From positions 1 to 60,847 of the forward strand of contig CAMLCX010000001.1 in assembly GCA_946478635.1 (NCBI GenBank): DNA of 60,847 nt. The letters are read 5' to 3'. Positions 32,353 through 41,169 of the stretch are shown here, piece after piece. The stretch's first letter is position 1. Each line of letters starts with the position of its first letter. The translations under genes and the position numbers were made by a program. Under the pieces are notes generated by a model that worked only from the letters and a program-made list of their open reading frames with translations, searched no databases and was not told the origin of the DNA. This DNA is from an uncultured Pseudomonadota bacterium (lineage in GTDB: Bacteria; Desulfobacterota_B; Binatia; UBA9968).

Positions 32353-33530
32353 TGTGTCATCTCCAACGCCTTTATCCCCGGCAATTCTTTGCCCTCGAGG
32401 AATTCGAGCGTGGCGCCGCCGCCTGTTGATAAATGGCTGATCTTTGCCTCAACGCCCGCCGCCGAGACGGCCGCTACCGTGTCGCCGCCCGCGATGATAC
32501 TGACGACACCAGGATAATGATCGGCTAAAGCGCTGGCGAGAACGCGGCTGCCGCGGTCGTAAGGCGGTACTTCGAACAGGCCAACCGGTCCGTTCCACAG
32601 CACCATCTTCGCTTTGCCGATTTCGTCCGCGAACAAAGAAGCGGTCTTTGGACCAATGTCCAACCCCATTCGTTCTGGAGGGATGGCATTGCCCGCCGTC
32701 TCGGGATTTTTCTTCTCAATATCGCCTGTGACGTGATCGGTCGGAAGTAAAACACGCACCCCCAGGTTCGCGGCTTCCTTTAAGAGATCCGCCGCAAGGT
32801 CAATCTTATCTAGTTCCAATAGCGATTTGCCGACTTCGATGCCCTGCGCTTTGAGAAAAGTGTAGGCCATGCCACCGCCGATCAAAAGCGCATCCAGTTT
32901 TGGTAGCAAATTTCGAATCACGCCGATCTTATCGGTAACTTTGGCGCCTCCTAAAATCGTTAAAAATGGTTTTTTAGGATTTGTGAGAATCGGCGAAAGA
33001 TAATCCAGCTCCTTTTGCAGCAGAAGGCCCGCTGCCTTCTCCGAAAAGAAACCAGCCATCCCTGCGATCGAGGCGTGGGCGCGGTGAGCGGCGCCGAAAG
33101 CATCATTGACATACACAGTGGCGAGAGAGGCCAAGGCATGAGAAAAGGTTGGATCATTTCTCTCTTCTTCTTTATGAAAGCGGAGATTTTCCAAGAGCAC
33201 GATACGATCATTCTCATTGTGGACGATGCGCTCGACTTCGGCGCCAACGCAGTCCGGCGCCAAAGTTACGGGTTGATTCAAGGCAACCGCCAAGTATTCA
33301 CGCACCGGACCCAAGCTATACTTCGAGACGACTTTTCCGTCCGGGCGACCCAGATGGGATGCGATCACGAGCTTTTTTGCCCGCTTCAACGCGGAATAAA
33401 TTGTCGGTAACGCGCTGTCGATGCGATGGGTCTCCACGATCGTGCCTTGATCAATCGGAACGTTGAAGTCGACGCGCACGAAGACCGTCTTGCCGTGAAG
33501 CTCCAGATCATCAAGTTTCCGTATCATCAA
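32349..33530 (-). CDS. pgk: Phosphoglycerate kinase
   Basis: A 393-residue glycolytic kinase making ATP from 1,3-bisphosphoglycerate. N-terminal substrate residues: V-R-V-D-F-N-V-P and H-L-G-R-P-D-G; nucleotide domain: G-G-A-K-V-T-D-K and the late G-G-G-D-T-V-A-A-V. Length is normal for bacteria. Two ATG codons stand in a row (33530 and 33527); GGAG lies ten bases before the first. First gene of pgk-tpiA-secG-tRNA-Leu; gap is missing from this cluster. Confidence 0.97.
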   Translation of the reverse strand: MMIRKLDDLELHGKTVFVRVDFNVPIDQGTIVETHRIDSALPTIYSALKRAKKLVIASHLGRPDGKVVSKYSLGPVREYLAVALNQPVTLAPDCVGAEVERIVHNENDRIVLLENLRFHKEEERNDPTFSHALASLATVYVNDAFGAAHRAHASIAGMAGFFSEKAAGLLLQKELDYLSPILTNPKKPFLTILGGAKVTDKIGVIRNLLPKLDALLIGGGMAYTFLKAQGIEVGKSLLELDKIDLAADLLKEAANLGVRVLLPTDHVTGDIEKKNPETAGNAIPPERMGLDIGPKTASLFADEIGKAKMVLWNGPVGLFEVPPYDRGSRVLASALADHYPGVVSIIAGGDTVAAVSAAGVEAKISHLSTGGGATLEFLEGKELPGIKALEMTQ

Positions 33531-33626
33531 GATAGTCTCCGAGTTTTTATGACCGAAATTGTCATTCTCAATTGACTAATTACAAGGCTTGTATTACTTT
33601 TTCAATTAACCCGCATAATATATCTG

Positions 33627-34367
33627 ATGTTGTCTTTTTCGTCACTTCAGTTGCTGGCGCAGGACGCGCTTTCGCCGCCCCAACAACATAGCATTTTGGA
33701 TCTTGTTTGGGGATCCGGGCTTGTCGTTCAGGGGATCCTCTATTTGCTGGTGCTATTTTCGGTCATCAGCTGGGGGATCATCGCGCAGAAATACCGGCAG
33801 ATTCGGCGCGCGAAGCGCGAATCCGAGAGGTTTATCGAGATTTTTTGGGAACGGCGCAATCTATCCTCGATTCATGACGCCAGCCGCGAGCTTACGGCGA
33901 GCCCGGTGGGCCAGGTTTTTCGTTCCGGGTACGAAGAGTTGGTGCGCGTCTCTCGCTCTAAGAAAGAATCGTCGGCCGGCGATAATCTTACGACCGAACT
34001 GGGCGGCGTGGATAACGTTTCACGCGCGATGCAGCGAGCCACCAGTGTGGAGACCACCAAACTGGAAAAAAACTGTTCGTTTCTCGCAACGACTGCAAGC
34101 TCGGCGCCCTTCGTCGGTTTATTCGGCACGGTCTGGGGTATTATGGACGCGTTTCGCGGGCTGAGCGTGACGCATTCGTCGAGCATTCAAGCTGTGGCTC
34201 CCGGTATCGCCGAAGCGTTGATTGCCACGGCGGTCGGTCTCGCGGCGGCCATTCCCGCACTGATGGCCTACAACTATTTCGTCCAACAAATCAAAGTGCT
34301 CGCTGTCGAAATGGATAATTTCTCGCATGAATTTCTTAATATCGCCGAGCGCCACTTCTTCAAGTAA
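33627..34367 (+). CDS. tolQ: TolQ (MotA/TolQ/ExbB proton channel)
   Basis: A 246-residue inner-membrane proton-channel subunit of the Tol-Pal system. Three transmembrane helices: L-V-V-Q-G-I-L-Y-L-L-V-L-F-S-V, then the conserved A-S-S-A-P-F-V-G-L-F-G-T-V-W-G-I-M and A-L-I-A-T-A-V-G-L-A-A-A-I-P-A. It works with TolR and TolA to tether the outer membrane during division. There is no Shine-Dalgarno sequence before ATG 33627; CATAAT at 33614-33619 sits so close that a nearly leaderless transcript is possible. Head of tolQRAB-pal-cpoB. Confidence 0.95.
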   Translation: MLSFSSLQLLAQDALSPPQQHSILDLVWGSGLVVQGILYLLVLFSVISWGIIAQKYRQIRRAKRESERFIEIFWERRNLSSIHDASRELTASPVGQVFRSGYEELVRVSRSKKESSAGDNLTTELGGVDNVSRAMQRATSVETTKLEKNCSFLATTASSAPFVGLFGTVWGIMDAFRGLSVTHSSSIQAVAPGIAEALIATAVGLAAAIPALMAYNYFVQQIKVLAVEMDNFSHEFLNIAERHFFK

Positions 34368-34511
34368 TAAAATAACATAGTATAATAGTATCGACTTAGG
34401 CCGGCGCATCGGGAGCGGGCTTATTGGATGAACAGTTCGGGAGTGAGGAAGCGAAAGCATTGGGCTGGAGCGTCTTTTCTCCTGATAGCTAGGGCTGACT
34501 GAGGTGTCATT

Positions 34512-34928
34512 ATGGCCATGGACGCATCATCGCAGCGAGATAGCGGTACGATCTCGCAAATTAACGTTACTCCGCTGGTCGATGTGATGTTGGTGCTCCT
34601 CGTGATCTTTATGGTCACCGCGCCGATTATTCAGCAGGGCGTGCAAGTAAACCTGCCGCAAGCGAGGTCCGGCGCGATTCCCGGCACTGAAGAGCATCTG
34701 GTCGTGACCGTAGCGAAGAACGGCAAGGTTTATCTCAATGACAATGTTATGTCTCTCGCCCAGTTGGGTGAAAAACTCCGAGCCATAAAGAAAATCGATG
34801 CGAACAAACAAGTCTATCTGCGCGCGGACCAGGATGTTCGTTACGGCACGGTCATGCAGGCCATTGCTGAGATTAAGAAATCCGGTATCGAAAGACTTGG
34901 CATGGTGACCAGGCCGGAGGAAGGATAG
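34512..34928 (+). CDS. tolR: TolR (ExbD family)
   Basis: A 138-residue partner of TolQ. One transmembrane helix carries the essential aspartate: N-V-T-P-L-V-D-V-M-L-V-L-L-V-I-F-M-V. The periplasmic part includes V-N-L-P-Q-A and Y-L-R-A-D-Q-D-V-R-Y-G, typical of ExbD/TolR. GAGGTG eleven bases upstream supports ATG 34512. A 144-base gap without a gene separates it from tolQ, longer than usual in this operon. Confidence 0.95.
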   Translation: MAMDASSQRDSGTISQINVTPLVDVMLVLLVIFMVTAPIIQQGVQVNLPQARSGAIPGTEEHLVVTVAKNGKVYLNDNVMSLAQLGEKLRAIKKIDANKQVYLRADQDVRYGTVMQAIAEIKKSGIERLGMVTRPEEG

Positions 34929-34933
34929 CAGGA

Positions 34934-35857
34934 GTGGCGGAGAAAATGGTTTCTCCTACAATCAGTTTGCGGGAACGCTCGGTTTCATCTGTGGGCGCAG
35001 AGGAGCGACTGCCAAAGTGGTTTGTCATTTCTCTGATCACGCATCTGATGTTAATTGCCGGTATTTTTCTATCGCCGATGTTGCCCTTAGACATTAGGGA
35101 AGCGCCTGTTTACACGGTTGATCTGGTCGGCGGCGAAAGGATCGGTGGGGCCAACCTGGGCACTGAATTGACCGCCGTGCCGACTCGCGAGAAAACGACT
35201 CCTGAACCAAAGAAAGAAACCAAGAAGGAACAGCCGGAGGAAGAGAAAAAAGTTAATACAAAGCTCGCCGAGAAAAAGCCGGTGGTGGAAGAGAAAGTAG
35301 TTTTGAAGGAGAAGAGCAAGACTGAATCAGTCAAGAGTGAACCCGCCAAAGAAACCAAAAAAGACGCGAAAAGTGAAAGTAAAAGCGAGACTGCTTCAGC
35401 TGACAGCGTTCGCGAAAGGTTGCTGCAGTCCGCGGTCGATCGCGCGAAAGCGCGAACCGAAAGCGCGCAGAAGTCGTCCAAGGGAGAGGCTCTTAGCGCA
35501 GGCTCCGGGGAAGGTGACGGCGCGGCGGCCCTCGGCGTGGGTGGCAGGGGCGGGCCCGGTGTCGTCAAGGGCATGGATTTCGTTATTTATCAGAATCGCA
35601 TGCTGGCGACGATCAAAGAAAATTGGGCTTGGGTCGGGCAGCGAAGTAACTTAAAGGTAGTGGTTCAATTCGGCGTCAAGGAAAGCGGTGACATCGTTGG
35701 GCTTAAAATCGTGCAACCCTCGGGCGATCCATCGTACGACGAATCGGTGCTTCGAGCAGTTAAAAAGTCGAGTCCCTTACCGGCGCCGCCCGAAAGTTAT
35801 CGCAAGGACTTTGCCGATGTGGAACTAACGTTTCGACCGCGAGATCTGGGGGCATGA
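34934..35857 (+). CDS. tolA: TolA/TonB-like envelope-spanning protein
   Basis: A 307-residue protein with one N-terminal membrane anchor (F-V-I-S-L-I-T-H-L-M-L-I-A-G-I), a long Lys/Glu-rich middle (about residues 90-170) expected to be helical and to cross the periplasm, and a C-terminal domain of the TonB/TolA kind: V-V-Q-F-G-V-K-E-S-G-D-I, P-S-G-D-P-S-Y-D-E-S-V-L-R-A-V. It links TolQR to TolB/Pal. GTG 34934 has AAGGA nine bases before it; ATG 34946 is an alternative. Position decides TolA over TonB. Confidence 0.88.
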   Translation: MAEKMVSPTISLRERSVSSVGAEERLPKWFVISLITHLMLIAGIFLSPMLPLDIREAPVYTVDLVGGERIGGANLGTELTAVPTREKTTPEPKKETKKEQPEEEKKVNTKLAEKKPVVEEKVVLKEKSKTESVKSEPAKETKKDAKSESKSETASADSVRERLLQSAVDRAKARTESAQKSSKGEALSAGSGEGDGAAALGVGGRGGPGVVKGMDFVIYQNRMLATIKENWAWVGQRSNLKVVVQFGVKESGDIVGLKIVQPSGDPSYDESVLRAVKKSSPLPAPPESYRKDFADVELTFRPRDLGA

Positions 35858-35860
35858 TTA

Positions 35861-37180
35861 ATGATGTCTTTTAAAATCGGTTTAGTTGCCTTGTTTCTCC
35901 TGGTTCATTTTGTTCCTGCGGCAACAGGGCAAGTTAAGGGAATCATCGAGGGACAAGGAGGGCAGCGATTTCCCATCGCCGTGTCGCCGCTCAAGAATTT
36001 GGGTGCTGCGACGGGAGAGTCCGGCCGGTTCTCGACCGGAATTGCGGACGCGATGGTTCACGATCTTGAGCTGTCCGGTTGGTTTAAAGTACTCGACCGT
36101 TCGGCTTATATTGAAAATGCCCAATCGAGCGGCATTACACTCGGAAACTTCGATTTGAAAGATTGGTCGACCATCGGCGCCGAGGGATTAGTGAAGGGCG
36201 GATTTTCGGTTCAAGGCGATGAGATCACCGTGGAGTTGCGTCTGTTTGATGTTTACCAGAGCAAAGAGCGCATTGGTAAGCGCTACACGGGGCGAGTTCG
36301 GGATTTTCGCCGCATCGCGCATAAGTTTGTCGACGAGATCATCAATCAATTCACCGGCATCCCGGGCGTCTTCAATACGCGCATTGCCTACGTGTCCAAC
36401 AGCGGCGGGCGGTTTAAAGAAATTTATGTGTCGCACCTCGACGGCAGCGAAAAATTCCAAGTTACCGACAATAAGACAATCAACCTTTCACCGGCTTGGA
36501 GCCCGGATGGGAGGTCGGTTTTGTATTCATCCTTTAAGGAGCGTAATCAGACGTTATTTCTGTTCGAGCTATTCAGCGGCAAGGAGATCAAATTTACGCC
36601 TCGTGCCGGAGGCAGATATCTCGGCGGGAAATTTTCTCCCGATGGCCAGTCCATCGTCGCCACGCTGGAGTCTGGCGGGAACACCAACCTTTATTTACTC
36701 GATCGAATCGGCAACGTGATCCGGAGATTGACGGAGGATCCTGGCATCGAAGTCTCGCCGGCATGGTCGCCCGACGGCAAACAAATCGTTTACGTTTCTG
36801 ATCGCGGCGGTTCACCCCAAATCTATGTTTTGGAACTGGCGAGCGGCAAGTCCCGCCGCCTGACGTACAGCGGTAGCTACAACACATCACCCGAGTGGTC
36901 GCCGCGAGGTGATCGAATCGTTTACACGGGTCGTGTCGGTAATCGGTTTGCGATATTTACTATTTCGGCGGACGGCGGGGAGCCGCGCAAGCTGACTTCG
37001 GAATCCTTTGATAGTGAAGACCCGACATGGTCCCCGGATGGGAGGTTCATCGCCTTTTCGTCCAATCGCGCCAGCAAATACCACCTTTACGTTATGCAAG
37101 CGAGCGGAGATAACCAACGTAGATTGACAGGTTCCGGGGGGGATGATACAAAACCTCATTGGTCCCCTCGCTTAGACTGA
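35861..37180 (+). CDS. tolB: Tol-Pal system beta-propeller protein TolB
   Basis: A 439-residue periplasmic protein with a signal peptide (L-V-A-L-F-L-L-V-H-F-V-P-A-A-T-G). The N-terminal domain is followed by a six-bladed propeller built of W-S-P-D-G repeats (for example P-A-W-S-P-D-G-R-S, P-A-W-S-P-D-G-K-Q, P-T-W-S-P-D-G-R-F), where Pal binds. ATG 35861 and ATG 35864 are both possible. Length is usual. Confidence 0.96.
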   Translation: MMSFKIGLVALFLLVHFVPAATGQVKGIIEGQGGQRFPIAVSPLKNLGAATGESGRFSTGIADAMVHDLELSGWFKVLDRSAYIENAQSSGITLGNFDLKDWSTIGAEGLVKGGFSVQGDEITVELRLFDVYQSKERIGKRYTGRVRDFRRIAHKFVDEIINQFTGIPGVFNTRIAYVSNSGGRFKEIYVSHLDGSEKFQVTDNKTINLSPAWSPDGRSVLYSSFKERNQTLFLFELFSGKEIKFTPRAGGRYLGGKFSPDGQSIVATLESGGNTNLYLLDRIGNVIRRLTEDPGIEVSPAWSPDGKQIVYVSDRGGSPQIYVLELASGKSRRLTYSGSYNTSPEWSPRGDRIVYTGRVGNRFAIFTISADGGEPRKLTSESFDSEDPTWSPDGRFIAFSSNRASKYHLYVMQASGDNQRRLTGSGGDDTKPHWSPRLD

Positions 37181-37244
37181 GTTCAATTCCACTAGTAGAC
37201 AGACATTCAGAGCCGCCATGTTTTCAGATGTTTAAGGAGGTCTG

Positions 37245-37835
37245 ATGGAGTCCCAATTTAAAATAATGTGCTACTCTATTCTCATTGCCGCGACGGCGTT
37301 GGCTGGATGCGCGCCAAGCGCCACGTCGAAACCAGGTTCACCGGGCGCCGGCTCAAGCTCGTCACCCACGCCGGGGGCGGACACTCGAGCAGGTGAGGGG
37401 GCAAGAGGAGGCGGGAAAGAGGCCGACGCTGGCTCGTCGAGCTTGAAGGATTTCCAGGAAGGAAAGTCCCCGGTTACGCCGGCATCCAGTCCGCTCAAGG
37501 ACATTTACTACGATTTTGATCGCTATGATCTGAGTGCCGACGCGCGCACAATTCTGCGCGGCAACGCGGATTGGCTCAAAGCCAATCCAAACGCCCGCGT
37601 GGAGATCGAAGGCCATTGCGACGAGCGTGGCACCAATGAATACAACTTGGCGCTTGGCGCCAAGAGGGCGCAGACAGCGCGCGAATTTTTGACCACTTTG
37701 GGAGTGGCTGCCGGACGCCTTTCAACGATTAGTTATGGCGAAGAGATTCCCGTCTGCAAAGATCAGACGGAAAGCTGCTGGAAGCAAAATCGCCGCGCGC
37801 GATTCGTAATACTCCAGAATCGACCGACAAGTTAA
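37245..37835 (+). CDS. pal: Peptidoglycan-associated lipoprotein Pal
   Basis: A 196-residue outer-membrane lipoprotein. The lipobox is L19-A-G-C22. A Gly/Ser/Pro-rich linker of about 60 residues leads to an OmpA-like domain: Y-Y-D-F-D-R-Y, then I-E-G-H-C-D-E-R-G-T-N-E-Y-N-L-A-L-G, which binds diaminopimelate of peptidoglycan. TAAGGAGGT upstream is an excellent ribosome binding site. LspA in this window would process it. Confidence 0.96.
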   Translation: MESQFKIMCYSILIAATALAGCAPSATSKPGSPGAGSSSSPTPGADTRAGEGARGGGKEADAGSSSLKDFQEGKSPVTPASSPLKDIYYDFDRYDLSADARTILRGNADWLKANPNARVEIEGHCDERGTNEYNLALGAKRAQTAREFLTTLGVAAGRLSTISYGEEIPVCKDQTESCWKQNRRARFVILQNRPTS

Positions 37836-37850
37836 AACGAGGTAACGGGC

Positions 37851-38711
37851 GTGAGTAGCGCATTCCTGAAAAGCAAATTGTTATTCGTCGCCGCAGTGTT
37901 ATGGGAGGGTTTTTCGCTATTCGCCTGCGTCAATCCCCAGCAAGTCGACGTGCTCGAGAGAGAGCAACGACGCCTTCGCGGCGACATGAACACGTTGCAC
38001 TCCGACGTCGACGGATTTCGTTCTACGCTTGCCGATACGCGCGCGAATATCCAACAGATGCAGCGCGAAATAAGTGCGATCAGAGAGCGCATCGACGAAA
38101 CCAAAGTGCAAGTCGGACGGCAGATCGGACAGACAAACCGCGAAGGCGACCAACGCGTTAAGAATTTGGAAAACCGATTGGCCAAGCTGGAAGAAGATGC
38201 CAAGGCTCAAGCAGAACTGTTGCGCAGCCGTGAAGAAGAACTAAAGCAACTTCGGGAGTCGATCCAGGCACAGGCGGCCGCCGCGAAATCCATCCAAAAC
38301 GATGCTCCTGTCGATCTTGCGATGGCTGAATCGGAAAACGTGCGCCGAGACTACGAAACGGCATTGCGCGCATTTGAAAAAAAAGATTATCGGGTGGCGA
38401 TTGTGAGATTTAAGGAGTTTCTTAAAAAAAATTCCAGAAGCAAACTAGCCTCGGCTGCGCAATATTCGATCGGGGAAAGTTACCTGGGGCTGAAAGAGTT
38501 CAATAACGCGATTGTCGAGTTTGACGAGGTGCGTCGACGGTACCCGCAAACGGGTAAAGTTCCTGCGTCTCTTCTGGGGCAGGGTGTGGCCTTCACGGAG
38601 TTGGGAGAAAAACTTAACGCGCGCCTAGTCTTGCAAGAGCTGGTAGAAAAGTATCCGCAGTCGCCCGAGGCGGCTCGAGCACGGCAGCGACTTAAATCCC
38701 TCGAGTCTTAA
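37851..38711 (+). CDS. cpoB: Cell division coordinator CpoB/YbgF
   Basis: A 286-residue exported protein. After a signal peptide ending L-F-A-C26, which may be lipidated, a coiled coil of about 110 residues (L-E-R-E-Q-R-R-L-R-G-D-M to E-E-E-L-K-Q-L) precedes TPR repeats: Y-E-T-A-L-R-A-F-E-K-K-D-Y-R, A-Q-Y-S-I-G-E-S-Y, V-P-A-S-L-L-G-Q-G. It coordinates peptidoglycan synthesis with outer-membrane constriction alongside Tol-Pal. GTG 37851 follows the pal stop by 15 bases. Last gene of the Tol cluster. Confidence 0.93.
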   Translation: MSSAFLKSKLLFVAAVLWEGFSLFACVNPQQVDVLEREQRRLRGDMNTLHSDVDGFRSTLADTRANIQQMQREISAIRERIDETKVQVGRQIGQTNREGDQRVKNLENRLAKLEEDAKAQAELLRSREEELKQLRESIQAQAAAAKSIQNDAPVDLAMAESENVRRDYETALRAFEKKDYRVAIVRFKEFLKKNSRSKLASAAQYSIGESYLGLKEFNNAIVEFDEVRRRYPQTGKVPASLLGQGVAFTELGEKLNARLVLQELVEKYPQSPEAARARQRLKSLES

Positions 38712-38823
38712 TTGGACGAGCGATCCAACCTTCGACTGTTTGATTTCAGTTCATCACGGGTAACCATTGAGCCGGGGATGTGATTCGGTCGTGGGATAAG
38801 TCACGATCCGCGGTCTCCAAGCA

Positions 38824-39780
38824 ATGCAGATCATACGTCACGTCAATGAACACAGGGAGGATCTCACCGGGTCGGTTGTCACTTTAGGCAATTTCGACGG
38901 AGTTCACCTCGGACATCGTGCGCTCATCGGCGGCGCCGTCTCGGATTCCAAACGGCTGGCGGTGCCTTCTGTGGTTCTAACCTTCGAGCCTCATCCGCTC
39001 AGAGTGCTCGCGCCAGCGCGCGCGCCAAGACTGATCCTCACCCATAAAGATAAGATGCAGTTGCTGCAGGATCTCGGCGTCGATATCGTGGCCGTACAGC
39101 ATTTCGACCTCGCGTTCGCGCAACGCAGCGCAGAAGCGTTCGTTCAGGATATGCTGGTGAAGCGCCTCAAAGCGCAAAAACTCTGGGTCGGTAAAGATCT
39201 TCGCTTCGGCCAGGGACGGAAAGGTGGTGTTGATGATTTGATTCGATGGGGCCGCGAACTGAGTTTCGATGTAGCGGTTGTTGATCCCATCCTGTTGAAT
39301 GGAAAGAGAGTGAGTAGCTCGCGTATACGCGAGCTTGTGGGCAATGGTCGGGTGGACGAGGTTGAACCCCAGTTGGGCCGCTATCACTTCATTTCGGGAC
39401 GCGTTGTTGCAGGTCACCGGCGCGGACGCGGTCTTGGTTTCCCCACGGCGAATATCGCTGCTAGAACCGAAGTTCTGCCGTCAGACGGAATCTATGCGAC
39501 GATATTTCATTTGGGCGCACGAGCTTTGCTCAGCGTGAGCAGCGTCGGTCTCAATCCGACTTTCGGTGCGGGTCCCAGGACTGTAGAAAGCTTCATTATG
39601 GATTTCGATGAAGACATTTACGGAGAATCCGTGCGGCTGTCGTTCATCAAAAGAATTCGCGCTGAGCTTAAATTTAACTCGGTCAACGAATTAGTTTCGC
39701 AGATTCGTCAAGACGTGCGTCGTGCGGAAACAGTTTTTCACGATCTAGGAATCCAAGCGAGTTCCTCATCTTTCAGATGA
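38824..39780 (+). CDS. ribF: Bifunctional riboflavin kinase/FAD synthetase
   Basis: A 318-residue enzyme that makes FMN and FAD from riboflavin and ATP. The N-terminal adenylyltransferase domain has T-L-G-N-F-D-G-V-H-L-G-H (near residue 22) and S-S-S-R-I-R; the C-terminal kinase has G-R-G-L-G-F-P-T-A-N-I. Complete. The stop codon overlaps the next start (ATGA), pairing it with rluD. Flavin supply matters for the UbiD and LLM enzymes here. Confidence 0.96.
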   Translation: MQIIRHVNEHREDLTGSVVTLGNFDGVHLGHRALIGGAVSDSKRLAVPSVVLTFEPHPLRVLAPARAPRLILTHKDKMQLLQDLGVDIVAVQHFDLAFAQRSAEAFVQDMLVKRLKAQKLWVGKDLRFGQGRKGGVDDLIRWGRELSFDVAVVDPILLNGKRVSSSRIRELVGNGRVDEVEPQLGRYHFISGRVVAGHRRGRGLGFPTANIAARTEVLPSDGIYATIFHLGARALLSVSSVGLNPTFGAGPRTVESFIMDFDEDIYGESVRLSFIKRIRAELKFNSVNELVSQIRQDVRRAETVFHDLGIQASSSSFR

Positions 39781-40793
39781 ACGAATCCCGCACCGAGCGG
39801 CTGGTGATCGATGATGCGGCGGCGGGCATGCGCCTTGACTTGTTCCTTGCCGGCCATTTTAGCAGGGTGGCGGCGTCTGGCGCGGGGCTCAGCCGTTCGG
39901 AAATTCAACGATTAATCAATGAAGGCCAGATCGTTCTTAACGGCAATAAGACGAAAGCTAGTGCGCGAATTTGCTGCAATGATTGGATAGATATTTGTTT
40001 TGTTCCGCCACGCGATTCGAAGATCGCTTCTGAGGAGCTACCGTTAGAGATTCTTTACGAGGACGGCGATTGCATCGTTGTTAATAAAGTCGCGGGCATG
40101 ACGGTTCATCCTGCCGCGGGTCATTGGAGCGGGACTTTGGTCAATGCTTTGTTGCATCATTGTCCCGACATTGAAGGAATTGGCGGCACGCGGCGCCCGG
40201 GCATTGTCCACCGACTGGATAAGGACACGTCTGGCGTCATGATTGTCGCCAAGAATAGGGTTGCGTACCAGAGTTTAGTCACCCAGTTTAAAAACCGAAG
40301 CGTCAAAAAGGAATACGTCGCGTTAGCCTGGGGAAATGTGGCTCCGGACAAGGGAGTGATCGAAAGGCCAGTCGGACGCCACCGGTCGGACAGAAAGCGA
40401 ATGTCGAGCAAATATTTTTCGAATAAGTCGCGAGAGGCTTTGACCGAGTGGGCGGTGGAGGAACGCTTTACGCTTGAATCAAAAGATCGAGCGCGCCCGT
40501 TGGTGAGTTTTTTGCGGCTTAGGCCTCGTACCGGCCGGACGCATCAAATCAGGGTTCATCTTGCCGATTCCGGTCATCCTTTAGTCGGAGACCGCGTCTA
40601 TGGCAAGAAACTTAATATTGCGGCGAAAAAGCCCTCAGACGATTGGACGGTCGAAGCGTTTCCACGGCATGCTCTTCATGCCGAAAAATTAACCGTCAAC
40701 CACGTGCGAACCGGCGAGCCCATGCAGTTTATAGCTCCGTTACCTGAAGACTTGACCGACCTGCTACGCCACCTCAGAAGATCTAAATGTTAG
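39777..40793 (+). CDS. rluD: Ribosomal large subunit pseudouridine synthase (RluD-like)
   Basis: A 338-residue RluA-family enzyme. An S4 RNA-binding domain covers about residues 15-75 (M-R-L-D-L-F-L-A, S-E-I-Q-R-L-I-N-E-G); the catalytic aspartate is in G-I-V-H-R-L-D-K-D-T-S-G. L-R-P-R-T-G-R-T-H-Q-I-R-V-H is also typical. It modifies uridines of 23S rRNA; which ones cannot be proven from sequence. It overlaps ribF by four bases. Confidence 0.93.
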   Translation: MNESRTERLVIDDAAAGMRLDLFLAGHFSRVAASGAGLSRSEIQRLINEGQIVLNGNKTKASARICCNDWIDICFVPPRDSKIASEELPLEILYEDGDCIVVNKVAGMTVHPAAGHWSGTLVNALLHHCPDIEGIGGTRRPGIVHRLDKDTSGVMIVAKNRVAYQSLVTQFKNRSVKKEYVALAWGNVAPDKGVIERPVGRHRSDRKRMSSKYFSNKSREALTEWAVEERFTLESKDRARPLVSFLRLRPRTGRTHQIRVHLADSGHPLVGDRVYGKKLNIAAKKPSDDWTVEAFPRHALHAEKLTVNHVRTGEPMQFIAPLPEDLTDLLRHLRRSKC

Positions 40794-40825
40794 TGATCTA
40801 TCCGGGAAGATTCTGTTAGCGGGGG

Positions 40826-40854
40826 TTGACAAGTTTCTGAGATTTAAATACTAT
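40826..40854 (+). promoter_or_regulatory. Sigma70-type promoter for rho, with a long leader
   Basis: Perfect TTGACA (40826-40831), 17 bases, TACTAT (40849-40854). The transcript would begin near 40861, leaving about 310 untranslated bases before rho. The gap 40794-41169 holds no gene. A long leader allows the Rho-dependent self-attenuation known from E. coli. Confidence 0.65.
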
Positions 40855-41169
40855 TCATGTTAGGTAGATCTCAATTCAACTAGTCTTTGAGTCATTCCCC
40901 ACACGAACAAGAAATTCACGCGGCGGCAGCAAGTGTTCAAACTTGAGTTGTTTTTCAATAAATAGGTTTTCTTCTGCGACGTACGTCCTCTCGCACTGAC
41001 ATGCGTCTGCGCCAAACTGTTTTTAATCGTTCACAGCTTTGTCTGCGAAACAATTGTGGCGTGCCTTTCGGTCGGATAGCGTCTTAACTGGCGGATTTCA
41101 CTGACAATTGCACACCCCGTGTTGACTCATAGGGACTACTTTGAGGTCTTGAAAGGAGATTCATAGAGT

